Below, piece after piece: positions 34,847 to 44,346 of a DNA stretch of 64,000 bases. A model generated the notes under the pieces. The model had not been told where the DNA came from. It was given only the letters and a program-made list of their open reading frames with translations, and did not search any database. The translations under genes and the position numbers were made by a program. Source of the stretch: Alistipes onderdonkii (GTDB taxonomy: Bacteria > Bacteroidota > Bacteroidia > Bacteroidales > Rikenellaceae); NCBI RefSeq assembly GCF_025145285.1, contig NZ_CP102251.1, forward strand, positions 992,001 through 1,056,000. The letters are read 5' to 3'. Each line of letters opens with the position of its first letter. Positions within the stretch are counted from its first letter, which is position 1.

Positions 34847-37800
34847 TCAATTTTTATCCTGCGGAGTAATTTTCACCCGTTCGAAGAATTTGACCCGTAC
34901 CGGCCCCAGCAGGCCGGAAACCCGCATGTACTTCTCCGCATCCGGGGCGTCGTATTTGCTGATGTTGCTTCGGGTCATCCGTTCCCCCGGGGGCAGCTTG
35001 CCGTCTCCGATGAGCCGGTTAGGCCAAAGGTTGACGACGTCGACCGACAGGCGGTTGCGCCCGGCACGGACATACGGAGTGATGTCGACCTCATAGGGCG
35101 AGCACCACGAAACGGGGAATTCATGTCCGTTCACCCGGATCACGGCCACATCCTGCACATTTCCCAGGTCGAGCAGCACCTTCCGCCCTCGGATCTGATC
35201 TTTATCCAGATCGAAAGCGTTTTCATAGACCGCCTTTCCGGAATAATAGCGGATCAGGGGCTCCGGGGATTCCGTCCACGAGATCAGTTCCGGGAAGACA
35301 ACGGCCTCTTTCGGGCCCCAGTCGGGGTCGAAGCGCACGCTCCAGTCGCCGCCGACGGTGATTTCCGACGGCAGGCGTTTCGCCTCCACGACCGAGGTGC
35401 TTCCGTTCGACCAGTACACCGTGTAGTGTCCCGGGTCGTAAACGGCGGCATAGACATCCGTCCCCGCATATTCGAACCCGACCTGCGGATAACGGGGCGA
35501 GGAGGACTGCGCCGCGGAAAGCGGAAAACCGCTGCGGTCGACCCGCACGATGTGCTCCGCCTGCCCGCCGCCTTCGGTGAACACTACGAACACGGCTCCT
35601 TCGGGGGCAAAGTGCATCGGGATATGCGTGTATCCGTCCTTCTCGTAATAATAGGCCACCGGGCTGATCCTGCCCGTGAGCGGATCCCAGAACTCGGGAG
35701 TCCGCCCCGTAACCCTGAAGCGGCATTCGACATCCTCGAAGCGGTCGTAAGCGACGGGCGTGTAACGGTAGTAATAGTCGTCTATGCCGTTCAGGGCGAA
35801 ACGATTTGCCACGAAATAGATATCCTGCCGATCCGTGGCGCGGTGGATATAGTCGAGCTTCGTCGCCGAGTTATCGGAGACATACGAGAAATCGGGTGGT
35901 GCCGAAAGCGACCTGAGCACATGGCTCAACTTCTGCCCGCGGATGACGCGCCCTTTGCCGTAGAGGTTCTCGGTGCGGTTGACGCCGTCCAGCCAGCTGC
36001 CCGCATTGCACCGCCACATACGGTTCACAATGTCGTTCAGTTCCCTGTCCCCATCCGGATAGCGGGACAAGCCCGTCGTCCGCCGGGGCGGCTCGCCGAC
36101 GAGCACCATGCCGTCCAGCACCAGGCGCTCGATCCTGCGCATCACGTCGAGGTCGATCTGTTCGAGGCGGGGCAGCACCAGCACCCGGTACGACATGCCG
36201 TCGGGCAGCACGAGGCGCCCGTCCTCGACCGAAAGGCGGTTCAGGATCACGTCCTTCGAACATTTGTCCCAGTCGTAACCGGGGCCCAGGTCGGTCACCT
36301 CCTCTTTCAGGAAGACCATGTTGGGGACGTCATCGCCGTTGTAATAGAGCGCATCGGCGACGAACAACCCTTGTTGGAGCAAGTACGAACAGCGGCCGAT
36401 ATACCCCACGAAATCCCCGGCCTGCTCCCACCACGTCACGTTGGGGTTGAGATGCGTACCGGCGAAATACTCGATGCCGGGCTTGCCGTACTCCCCGGGC
36501 GAAGTAGTGAAGGTGTGCCATACCAGGCGGTTGACGCCCGAACAGAATATCCGGTCGATCAGTCCTTTCAGGTCACGGGGCGACCGTTCCCAGTGCGGGC
36601 CGATGCTGGTCGGGCCTTCGGCTTCGACGAACCGCTTGCCGTTGGTATGCGCCGCACAGGCGCTTTGCCGCACCGACAGGCGCGCCTGCTCGGAGGCGAC
36701 GTGCGAAGTGGAGCGCGCCCAGTATTCACCGTGGGGAATATCGCATGCGCCCATGACCTCCAGAGCATCGACCGGTGTGTAACAGGGCCCCCCGGCCTCG
36801 GGGTCTATCAGCATGCCGTTCGCGTTGGCGAACTCCCGGAAAGGCTTATAGTGGTAGTTGAGGATGCAGTCGCTGACCGTCCGGCGGATGTCCTGCAGAA
36901 AACGGTTCGACACCTCGGGGCTGTCGACGACACGGCCGGTCATCACCGGCAGGTAGGCCCAGAGATCGTAGCCCCGGAATTTCCGGAACTCTTCGGGAAA
37001 ACGGTTCGTCCAGTTGACGAGCCCCATTTCCCAGCTGTCGGTCAGCAGGAACTTAACGCTGTTCCCCTCTTCCCGCGCAGTCCCGACCAGCGGTTGCAGC
37101 ACATGCTCGCGGAACGCATCGAAGGCGTCGGGATTCAGGTGGTCGAGCGACAAGCCCGCCCATCCGTCGCTCGAAGTCGAGGTATGGGCTCCGGTGCATG
37201 TCCAGCCGTAGCGGATCACCGTCCACTCCCCTGCCGGGGCGTCCCATTCGAGCGTCTTGCCGTCGTAAAGCGCCGTCAGGTCGAGTATCTCCTCCCGGGG
37301 GAGGGGCTCGGCACCGGAATCGTAATAAAAGTCGGCGCTCAATCTTTCGAGCGGAAACATCTCCTGGAAACCCAGTCCGCTGAAAAACGCCTTGGCCGAC
37401 CAGTTCGGGATGGCCTCATCGCGCATCGGAGTGCCCTCCGGAGCCTTTTTCACGGCCTGCACACGGACATCCTCATACATATACCATGTCGGCGGCTGCG
37501 GCAGTTCCAATTCGACCCGGCGTCCTCCGGCGACGTCGGTTTCCGACCAGGTCAGTTTTTTCAAGGCCAGTTCGGGCGTGATATACGGCCCGCCGGGATT
37601 CCAGCCGCTGGTCACGTTGACGGCGAGGGCGATCCCCAGCCGGTCGGCCTCGCGCACCGCATGGCGGTAAAGCGCCATCCAGCCGGGCGAGAGGAACACG
37701 TTGCCCGGCCCGGGCTTTCCGGTCACCTGGTTGAATCCCCCGGCGTCGATCAGCGAGGCCGACCCGTAGCCTTTGGCCTTCATCTCTTCGAGGTCGCGGG

Positions 37801-37999
37801 TGATCGACGCCTCGGTGGCGACCCCGTTGAGCCACCACCAGTAACACGACATCCCGGCCTCGCCGGGAGGCGAAGCGAATTTTTCGGCCAGTTCCCCGGG
37901 CGAAACCTTCGTTACGGGCGCCAGGCTGAAATCGGCCTGCGCCGCGGCACGCTGCCCGGCAATCAGGGAGAGGAAAAAAACAATCGGTAAAAAACGCAT
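34847..37999 (-). CDS. GH106 family glycosyl hydrolase (putative alpha-L-rhamnosidase)
   Basis: Secreted protein of 1050 aa with signal peptide at residues 1-21 (PIVFFLSLIAGQRAAAQ). It has the classic GH106 N-terminal signature: SCYWWWLNGVATEASITRD, a KGYGSASLIDAGG strand, and VNVTSGWNPGGPYITPE. The C-terminal part holds a GH2-like carbohydrate-binding sandwich (VLLDLGNVQDVAVIRVNGHE; VDITPYVRAGRNRLSVDVV). Family members are calcium-dependent inverting alpha-L-rhamnosidases. It is the second gene of the operon that begins with the GH65-like gene at 40177 and is followed after six bases by the GH127-like gene. It is only distantly similar to the other GH106-like protein here, so the two probably cut different rhamnose linkages. 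Confidence 0.87.
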   Translation of the reverse strand: MRFLPIVFFLSLIAGQRAAAQADFSLAPVTKVSPGELAEKFASPPGEAGMSCYWWWLNGVATEASITRDLEEMKAKGYGSASLIDAGGFNQVTGKPGPGNVFLSPGWMALYRHAVREADRLGIALAVNVTSGWNPGGPYITPELALKKLTWSETDVAGGRRVELELPQPPTWYMYEDVRVQAVKKAPEGTPMRDEAIPNWSAKAFFSGLGFQEMFPLERLSADFYYDSGAEPLPREEILDLTALYDGKTLEWDAPAGEWTVIRYGWTCTGAHTSTSSDGWAGLSLDHLNPDAFDAFREHVLQPLVGTAREEGNSVKFLLTDSWEMGLVNWTNRFPEEFRKFRGYDLWAYLPVMTGRVVDSPEVSNRFLQDIRRTVSDCILNYHYKPFREFANANGMLIDPEAGGPCYTPVDALEVMGACDIPHGEYWARSTSHVASEQARLSVRQSACAAHTNGKRFVEAEGPTSIGPHWERSPRDLKGLIDRIFCSGVNRLVWHTFTTSPGEYGKPGIEYFAGTHLNPNVTWWEQAGDFVGYIGRCSYLLQQGLFVADALYYNGDDVPNMVFLKEEVTDLGPGYDWDKCSKDVILNRLSVEDGRLVLPDGMSYRVLVLPRLEQIDLDVMRRIERLVLDGMVLVGEPPRRTTGLSRYPDGDRELNDIVNRMWRCNAGSWLDGVNRTENLYGKGRVIRGQKLSHVLRSLSAPPDFSYVSDNSATKLDYIHRATDRQDIYFVANRFALNGIDDYYYRYTPVAYDRFEDVECRFRVTGRTPEFWDPLTGRISPVAYYYEKDGYTHIPMHFAPEGAVFVVFTEGGGQAEHIVRVDRSGFPLSAAQSSSPRYPQVGFEYAGTDVYAAVYDPGHYTVYWSNGSTSVVEAKRLPSEITVGGDWSVRFDPDWGPKEAVVFPELISWTESPEPLIRYYSGKAVYENAFDLDKDQIRGRKVLLDLGNVQDVAVIRVNGHEFPVSWCSPYEVDITPYVRAGRNRLSVDVVNLWPNRLIGDGKLPPGERMTRSNISKYDAPDAEKYMRVSGLLGPVRVKFFERVKITPQDKN

Positions 38000-38035
38000 A
38001 TCATCGGTAATTTCAGGTTATGGCTCATCCGTCTG

Positions 38036-40177
38036 TCAGAGGGCCTTGTGCAACCCCTCGTGTTTGACCACCCATCCTTTCGAGGGAAATCCGGGGGCAT
38101 TGCCCGACGGCGCACCGTCCCAGCCGGCAGCCATCATCGCCACGGCATAGAGCAGCCCGCCGTTGCCCGGAAAATAGGGGAACGGCGCACGTCCGCCGCC
38201 GACCAGCCCGCAGGCATCGAAGTCGAAGGCCGGGTAATCCAACAGGTAATCGACCGCCATTTCGGGTTTCCCGAGCCGGGCGGCGCACATGGCGAGCATG
38301 GGGAAATCCCAGCCCCAGGTCTCGTGCAGCTTCCATTCGCGGTGCACCTTCATCAGCGTCCGCTCCATCGTGGGGATATCCACCCCGTCACCGGGCAGCA
38401 TACCGTAGGCGCCGATAAGCGCCGGGTGCTCCCAGTTGTAGCGCGTCCACATCCCGTCGATATTCTCCCACGAAACGTATACGCCCTGCTGCACGGGAAG
38501 CGGCGACAATTTATCGCAGACCCGTCCGTACTCCGCCTTTGCCGGCAGGCCCAGCCGCTCGCGCCACAGGCCGGCGATCCGCAGCCCGGTGAGCCAATAG
38601 CTCAGTTCGAATGTCGGGTTGACGGTCGTCCGCGGGTCGGCATTCTCGCCTACGACCTGCAACGGGTACCCCAGGACATAGCGATCCGCCGCCGCATCGT
38701 AATGCGCATAGGAAGCCATGAAATCAGCGGTTTCGAAGACCACGTCACGCCATTTTTCCAGCGTTTCGCGCGTGGGATGCTGCCGATATTCGAGTTCGGC
38801 GTAGAAAATCGGGTGCGGCTGTTGCCAGATGAGCAGCGCCGTGGTTTCCAGCGGCCACTCCCACCACGCATGGTCGCCGATAGTCTTGGGCCAGCGAGCG
38901 CCATCGTATCCCTGCATGGCGGCTTTGCGCCTGTACGTGGCAAGATTGTCCGCAAAGACCTCCATCATCCCGGAAGCCATCTTCCAACGGCCCCACAGGG
39001 CATAGTGGGTGCAGTGCCACCAGATCATCTCGTGGTGGTACTTGCCGTACCAGCCGTTATTGACAAGGCCGCTCTCCTGCGGCGGGAGGGATCCGGCCTC
39101 GTTGACGGCCATCACGTATTGGGAGAGCACGACCCGCCGTTCCAGCTCGTGCCAGCGGGGATCGGAACTCCCCGAGAGGTCGATGGCACCGCCGCCCTCC
39201 CAGAACTCGCGCCAGTGCCGGGCGCTGGCGCTTCGGGTCTGGGCGAAGGTCGGCACGGCGGCATTGCCCACGATCTTGTCGAAGCAAACCACAAAACTGA
39301 TCTCCCGCGCATCGGTGGCGGGAATCAGTTCGTAACAGTGCTCCTGCGTCCGGCGGAGCACTGCCCCGGCGTCCCACTGCACGTGGACATCGTAATTCGT
39401 ATCGTCGAGCTGCCTGTGGAAGCTGGCCATATGTGTCCCGGGCGAAAGCTCCGTAAGGTGCCTTCCGGGGCTGTCCCAGTCGGCGGCACTGCCGAATTCC
39501 GTGTTCGACGGGAAAGGAAACCGCAACGAGATGCCGACCGTTCCGTCGGCCACTTTTTCCGACTCGATCCTCACGGCCACGGCGTCCTTCTCCGGATGCC
39601 CGACAGTCGTTACGACCACCTCCCGGCCGTCGATGCTATAACGGCTCGTCGCCGTCCCCGTCCACAGGTCGAGCCGCTGCACGGGATCGGTCAAATCCCC
39701 GATCCCGGCCCGCGAGCCGTCGTCCTTTATCAACACCAGCCCGATGCGCCCCAGGTTGATCCGCTGCGGGTTGCGCACCATCCAGTCGCGCAACGCCCCC
39801 TGCTCGGGATTGGGAATGTCATAGCGCACCATACGGCCCTGCGCCTCCCATTCCGCGCCCCTAAAATCTTCGGGGCGCTGCCCCTGCGGCAGCGGGAAAC
39901 GGTACCAGCCCCAGTTCGACATCGTATTGGCATTGTCCGAAAAGGTCTGCATACCGCTGATATCGAACCCGAAGGCGAACTCCCCGTTGCCGACCTGCAT
40001 CGGCCCGCGCAGATTGCCCTCCCGGATTTCGGGGTTATGGCGCGTTACGACCGCTTTGCGGTCTATTTTCCTGGCCGCATACGCAGGATGCGAAAGCGGC
40101 AACAGGGCTGCACACAAAACGAGGGCGGCAGCCCTGGCGGGCCGGGACAGATATCCGGCCGGAATTTCAGCATTCAT
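38036..40177 (-). CDS. Six-hairpin (GH65-like) glycosidase-like secreted protein
   Basis: First gene of the operon, 713 aa from the start at 40177, which gives a good signal peptide (AAALVLCAALLPLSHPAYA, about residues 17-35 region); an ATG 30 bases upstream is the alternative start. The N-terminal domain has NPEIREGNLRGPMQVGNGEFAFGFD, and the catalytic-like (alpha/alpha)6 part contains NNGWYGKYHHEMIWWHCTHY and WPLETTALLIWQQPHPIFYAELEY, as in many uncharacterised Bacteroidota proteins related to GH65/GH15-type barrels. The Glu in KYHHEMIWW is a plausible catalytic residue by analogy with GH65. No experimentally named family could be assigned. Context suggests it removes a sugar from the same substrate as the GH106 and GH127 partners. 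Confidence 0.7.
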   Translation of the reverse strand: MNAEIPAGYLSRPARAAALVLCAALLPLSHPAYAARKIDRKAVVTRHNPEIREGNLRGPMQVGNGEFAFGFDISGMQTFSDNANTMSNWGWYRFPLPQGQRPEDFRGAEWEAQGRMVRYDIPNPEQGALRDWMVRNPQRINLGRIGLVLIKDDGSRAGIGDLTDPVQRLDLWTGTATSRYSIDGREVVVTTVGHPEKDAVAVRIESEKVADGTVGISLRFPFPSNTEFGSAADWDSPGRHLTELSPGTHMASFHRQLDDTNYDVHVQWDAGAVLRRTQEHCYELIPATDAREISFVVCFDKIVGNAAVPTFAQTRSASARHWREFWEGGGAIDLSGSSDPRWHELERRVVLSQYVMAVNEAGSLPPQESGLVNNGWYGKYHHEMIWWHCTHYALWGRWKMASGMMEVFADNLATYRRKAAMQGYDGARWPKTIGDHAWWEWPLETTALLIWQQPHPIFYAELEYRQHPTRETLEKWRDVVFETADFMASYAHYDAAADRYVLGYPLQVVGENADPRTTVNPTFELSYWLTGLRIAGLWRERLGLPAKAEYGRVCDKLSPLPVQQGVYVSWENIDGMWTRYNWEHPALIGAYGMLPGDGVDIPTMERTLMKVHREWKLHETWGWDFPMLAMCAARLGKPEMAVDYLLDYPAFDFDACGLVGGGRAPFPYFPGNGGLLYAVAMMAAGWDGAPSGNAPGFPSKGWVVKHEGLHKAL

Positions 40178-40446
40178 ATCGGTTCGGGTTTGGGATTCGT
40201 ATTCCATCTAAAAAGTTTGCGGTTCCGGCCGAGCGGCAGGCAACCGCAGGCCGTGCATCGGGAACCGTTTTTTCCGTATTACAAAATTGCCCCTTATTTT
40301 CAAAACGGCAGGCGGATAAATTGATTTTTAGCCTGTGTATTTTGACCGAACGGGATTCGGCCATCTGACGAAAGCGGTTTCGGCACAGGAGTCTTCGGGA
40401 AAGGAATTGCCAGAAGGGAAAGGGCCGGAATTCCGCTTCCGCCCGG

Positions 40447-40482
40447 AAAAGGCAGGGGCGGAGCCGTTACAGCCTCCGCCCC
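40447..40482 (-). terminator. Probable terminator of the GH38 gene
   Basis: A 9-bp GC stem (40455-40463 with 40474-40482) with a 10-base loop, 21 bases past the GH38 stop; on the minus strand four T follow after a TGCC spacer, so it is not ideal. The rest of 40208-40503 holds no gene I can support. Confidence 0.5.
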
Positions 40483-40503
40483 GCCCAATCTTACCGTCAT
40501 CCG

Positions 40504-43500
40504 TCAATACACCTCGAATTCATAGATTCTGGCGGTATTTCCTTCGCTTTGGTCAGGTTTTGAGACCACGAGCCTCACGTATCGGGCGGTTACGGGCTGC
40601 GGAAGAACCCTGTCGGTTTCGAGGGCCGTGTTGTCGTAAACCGTGTCCACCGTTTTCCACTCTTCGCCGGGGCTCCGGCGCACCTGCAGGGAGTACTCCT
40701 TTGTGATGTAGTCCAGGGCTTCGAGCGCAGCGTGCATGACATACCAACCCCGGATCGTGGTCTCCCGTCCGAGATCCACCCCCAGCAGCTTGGGTTTAGC
40801 ATCGCTGTAATCGCACCACTTGGTGGATACGTCCTCGTCGGTGGCGCACTCGGCCCTCTCGGAGGCGTTGACCTCCCCCGACCTTTCCACGACGGGTTTG
40901 CCGTAGAGCAGGTTTCGCCGCCCGGCCTGCGAGGCGTCGGCGCCTTTCACGGGCAGCTGCACGCGCAGCAGGTCGCAGGCCGCACCGATACCTCCGGCGG
41001 GGTCTTCGGCCACCGTCGCCGCGAACACCACGATGCGCGGGTCGTCGGGCAGTACCAGCTGCCGTGCCCCCTCGGGGATGTCGAGGCCGATGCGGAACAT
41101 GTAGGTGAATTCGTAGGGCCTGTCCTCGTTGCGGATCATATCATGCTTGTGCGTGCCCACGAAGGCCACCTGCGCATCCTTGAGGTAGGGCTCGGTATGC
41201 CCCGTATGGCCCCACTGTCCGATGAAGCCGCCATAATAGGGTACCAGTGCCGTGTGCTCCTTTCCGTCGACGGTGAATACGGCCTGCGTGTCGTTCATGG
41301 TCGAGGCGGCCAGCAGGTAGAGCTTGCCATAGCGCCCGCGGGGCAGGTCGATGGTGTCGCGGCGGCATTTGACGCCGTTCTCCGCGGCGGGATCCCCCAT
41401 CTCGAAGCCGACACCCCCGTACACGATGCGGGACGGCAGCAGCTCGGCGGCGTAGGAGCAGCCCTTGCCGTCGAAGTTGGCGTCCGAGCGGAACGGGTTG
41501 TAAGAGGCCGTTTTGACGTTGTAAGGCAGCTCCACCGCCGCCTCCGCGGCGGGCGTGAGCGCCCGGACGGGCTTGGCGAGTTTCACGCGGAAAGTCTTCA
41601 TGCCGAAGGGCCCGACCTCGAAGCGCAGCTCGCGGCCGCAGAACTCCGCGTCGCCCACGACATCCTCCACGCCGTTGAGCTCCCGGGCGTCGACGATCTG
41701 CGCCGCGAAGCCCACCACGGCCTGCTGCGACCCGAGACCCGAGGTCTCGTAGAAACGAACCACATATTCGTCCGAATCCTCGGCCTGTTTGAGCGCCCGC
41801 AGCGCCACATTGGGGTTCTGCGAGGAGGCCAGCGAGAAGCTGCGGCCCAGCACCCCGCCATGGCGAGGCGCGACGAATGCCCGAAGCGGCTGGTTGAGCA
41901 CCTCGGCCTTGCGCACGGCACCTCCCGCGCGGTAATCGCCCGCGTGCCCTACGATCGAGTAGGTGAACGTATGGTGTCCGAAGTCCTGCTTGTTCTGGTA
42001 GGCGTAGCCGCCCTTGGTCGCAGGCGTATGCAGCAGCGTAAGGCGCAGCGTGTTGTCCGCGGGTTTGTCCCAGCCGTACTTGCTGTCGTTGAGCACCGAG
42101 ACCCCGTAGCTGCCGTCCGCGTCGGTGAGGTCGGCCCACTGCTGCGCATAGACCTCGTAGGCGGTCGCGGTGTTGTTGCCCCGCGCCACGGAGCCCACGC
42201 CAAGGTCATAGACCGCCTCGGGGTTCGAGACCGAAAGCGGGAACTCGGCCTTCAGCAGCGCATTGGACGACTGCCAGTCGATGTCGTTCACAAGGTCGAT
42301 CCTGTCGGCCTGGGCGCCTTCGCGCAGCGTGATCCACTGCCGGAAGCGGGAATCCCCCAGCGTGCGTTCCACGCATACCGAGGCGCGCAGGGGCCCCTCT
42401 TCGGCCACGGTGACCTTCACCTCGCCCGTGATGGCCTGCGGCGATGCGTCCACGGTCTTCTTGAGGATCTCCCAGGCCGGCCAGCTGTAAGACTCGTTCT
42501 GCGGGAAGAACGCAAGGCGGATGGACTTGCCGGCGGCCACCAGTTCGCGGCCATGACGCTTGTCGACGATCGACGAGATGTCGCCGTTGGCGTCCAGCGT
42601 AAGTTTATAGACGCTGTTCTCCAGCCCCCATGCGCCGGCCTTTATCGCCGGGGCCTTCGGCTGCCCGCCCTTGCGGATGTCGTAGACGGCATACCCCGCA
42701 GCCGGGACGGTGGCCTCGACCAGCAGCCGCGTCTGCCCCTGCTGCGTGCCCAGCACCTGCGAGGGAACCCGGACGCCCTTGTCGTCGTAGACCGTGAACT
42801 TGCTGCCTTCGAGCGGAAGCGTAACCTCCACCACGTCCGAGACCTCGAACCCCGCAGCGTTGTAGAGCACCACGGGGAGCCCTTTGACATCGGTATCCAG
42901 ACCCCGCGAAACCGCGCCAACCGAGGTCGTGAGTACGTCCCCGAACTGTTTGAGCGAGATCAGCTCGTCGTTCCACGAGAACTCGTAGGCACGGGGGAGG
43001 CTCGTACCCGTAAGGTCGTCGTGAAACTGGTGCCAGATAAAGCGTTTCCAGGCCTCGGTGAGAACCTCGCGCGGGTAGGGCACGGCCCCGAGCCAGTCGG
43101 CGGCAACGGCGCTGCGCTCGGCAGCGTCCGCAAGCTGCTCGTTACGGCGGTTGTAGAGCTTCATCGCGGCCTGCGAGGTATAGCAACCCGTGGCATGCAC
43201 GTCCATCAGCAACTCCCCGTTCCACACCGGAAGCTCCGGGTGGGAGGAATAGGGAAGATAGTCCTTGTAAAGGCGGTCGCTCGTGGCGCTGATGATCTCC
43301 ACCGGCCCGTCGCCCTGCAGTCCCAGTTCCAAAGCCCGAACCGACTCGATGGTCGGGGCGCCGCCCGTGTCCCCCGTACCATAGTAATGGTAAACGGCAT
43401 TCAGAGGGTTGCTCTGGGCGATGTCCTGCAGGTACTTGCTGTGGCTGAGGTCTTCGTAACGCCACTTGGTCGTATAGTTGTGCGCGTCCATCACGGCCAT

Positions 43501-44094
43501 GATACGGGAGCCGTCGACGCCCTGCCACAAGCCGATCTCGAACGGAATCTTGCTCGTACCGTGGAACGGGCGGTGCCGCCACATGAGTTTCTGAGTCGAG
43601 AAACCGATAAGACCGCTGTGGGCCGCGATCGTCGGAAGCGTCCACCCGAAACCGAAGCAGTCCGGAAGGAAGATGTCCGTGCCTTCGACCCCGAATTCCC
43701 GGCGGTAGAAGTGCTGCCCGTACAGGATATTGCGCGTGAAGGACTCCGCAGAAGGGATGTTCGGATCCGTCGCGTCCCACGTGCTGCCCGTGACATGCCA
43801 GCGCCCCTCGCGGATGTAACGCTTGATCAACTCGTACTGGTGGGGGTAGTACTCCTTCATCCACTGGTACTTGATGCCCCCTTCGAAATTGAATACATAA
43901 TCCGGGTAGGTGCCCAAGAGGAACAGGTTCTGATCCAGCGTCTTTGGAATGTACTCACGGATCGAACGCTGCACATCCCAGTTCCACTGGGAATCAAAAT
44001 GGGCGTTCGAGACTAAATAGGCCCGAACTCTATCCTGTGAAAAAACCGCTGCGGCGATAAACACCGACATTAACAATAATAAAATGCGTTTCAT
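40504..44094 (-). CDS. Secreted GH38 alpha-mannosidase with C-terminal discoidin (F5/8C, CBM32-like) domain
   Basis: Retaining, zinc-dependent alpha-mannosidase, 1196 aa. Signal peptide about residues 1-19 (ILLLLMSVFIAAAVFS). The N-terminal catalytic domain begins VSNAHFDSQWNWD with zinc ligands His32 and Asp34; the nucleophile is Asp145 in LPDCFGFGW; a further zinc-site block is WHQFHDDLTGTSLPRAYEF near residue 365. Middle and C-terminal beta domains follow (about 400-1050). The last about 130 residues form a discoidin-like module (LLGVDLGRETTIRGWYVMH; ARYVRLVVSKPD), which probably binds glycan. GH38 enzymes trim alpha-mannose from N-glycans or related mannosides. The gene looks very GC-rich compared with its neighbours. 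It is flanked by hairpins and seems to be its own transcript. Confidence 0.93.
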   Translation of the reverse strand: MKRILLLLMSVFIAAAVFSQDRVRAYLVSNAHFDSQWNWDVQRSIREYIPKTLDQNLFLLGTYPDYVFNFEGGIKYQWMKEYYPHQYELIKRYIREGRWHVTGSTWDATDPNIPSAESFTRNILYGQHFYRREFGVEGTDIFLPDCFGFGWTLPTIAAHSGLIGFSTQKLMWRHRPFHGTSKIPFEIGLWQGVDGSRIMAVMDAHNYTTKWRYEDLSHSKYLQDIAQSNPLNAVYHYYGTGDTGGAPTIESVRALELGLQGDGPVEIISATSDRLYKDYLPYSSHPELPVWNGELLMDVHATGCYTSQAAMKLYNRRNEQLADAAERSAVAADWLGAVPYPREVLTEAWKRFIWHQFHDDLTGTSLPRAYEFSWNDELISLKQFGDVLTTSVGAVSRGLDTDVKGLPVVLYNAAGFEVSDVVEVTLPLEGSKFTVYDDKGVRVPSQVLGTQQGQTRLLVEATVPAAGYAVYDIRKGGQPKAPAIKAGAWGLENSVYKLTLDANGDISSIVDKRHGRELVAAGKSIRLAFFPQNESYSWPAWEILKKTVDASPQAITGEVKVTVAEEGPLRASVCVERTLGDSRFRQWITLREGAQADRIDLVNDIDWQSSNALLKAEFPLSVSNPEAVYDLGVGSVARGNNTATAYEVYAQQWADLTDADGSYGVSVLNDSKYGWDKPADNTLRLTLLHTPATKGGYAYQNKQDFGHHTFTYSIVGHAGDYRAGGAVRKAEVLNQPLRAFVAPRHGGVLGRSFSLASSQNPNVALRALKQAEDSDEYVVRFYETSGLGSQQAVVGFAAQIVDARELNGVEDVVGDAEFCGRELRFEVGPFGMKTFRVKLAKPVRALTPAAEAAVELPYNVKTASYNPFRSDANFDGKGCSYAAELLPSRIVYGGVGFEMGDPAAENGVKCRRDTIDLPRGRYGKLYLLAASTMNDTQAVFTVDGKEHTALVPYYGGFIGQWGHTGHTEPYLKDAQVAFVGTHKHDMIRNEDRPYEFTYMFRIGLDIPEGARQLVLPDDPRIVVFAATVAEDPAGGIGAACDLLRVQLPVKGADASQAGRRNLLYGKPVVERSGEVNASERAECATDEDVSTKWCDYSDAKPKLLGVDLGRETTIRGWYVMHAALEALDYITKEYSLQVRRSPGEEWKTVDTVYDNTALETDRVLPQPVTARYVRLVVSKPDQSEGNTARIYEFEVY

Positions 44095-44151
44095 GGGCTG
44101 GTTGGATTAAACTATTTCTGGGTTAAGGAATTTTATATCCGTATCGGGTTC

Positions 44152-44159
44152 CAAAATTA
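44152..44159 (-). promoter_or_regulatory. Candidate -7 box for the GH38 gene
   Basis: Minus-strand TAATTTTG fits TAnnTTTG, 57 bases before the GH38 ATG. A TTTG lies upstream (44175-44178), but the 15-base spacing is shorter than the usual 19-21. Confidence 0.4.
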
Positions 44160-44266
44160 GCCGGAAACGCCCCGCAAAAAATATTTTTAAATGACATATT
44201 AGTATGACCTTTTGACATAATTCGTAAAAAAGCACAAACGACGCGGATATTTCGCACTCCCGGCAC

Positions 44267-44309
44267 AAAAACAGGAATGCGGAAAGCGCCCCTTGGCCTT
44301 CCGCATTCC
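44267..44309 (-). terminator. Rho-independent terminator of the GH92 gene
   Basis: An 11-bp perfect stem (44274-44284 with 44299-44309) is followed on the minus strand by TG and five T. A second hairpin (44319-44327 with 44336-44344) lies between it and the GH92 stop, without a T run. Confidence 0.75.
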
Positions 44310-44346
44310 AGCTCCCGAATCCGGGGGCGAGGGCACCCCCGGATGT

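Noticed and set aside
32765..37990. A continuous open frame of about 1741 codons on the plus strand opposite the GH106 and GH127 genes
   Set aside because: It is the antisense of well-supported genes with signal peptides and family motifs. High GC and codon bias remove stops on the opposite strand; the translation has no recognisable domain and spans gene boundaries.
40732..44016. Long plus-strand open frame opposite the GH38 gene
   Set aside because: Antisense shadow in a very GC-rich gene; the GH38 motifs decide the coding strand.
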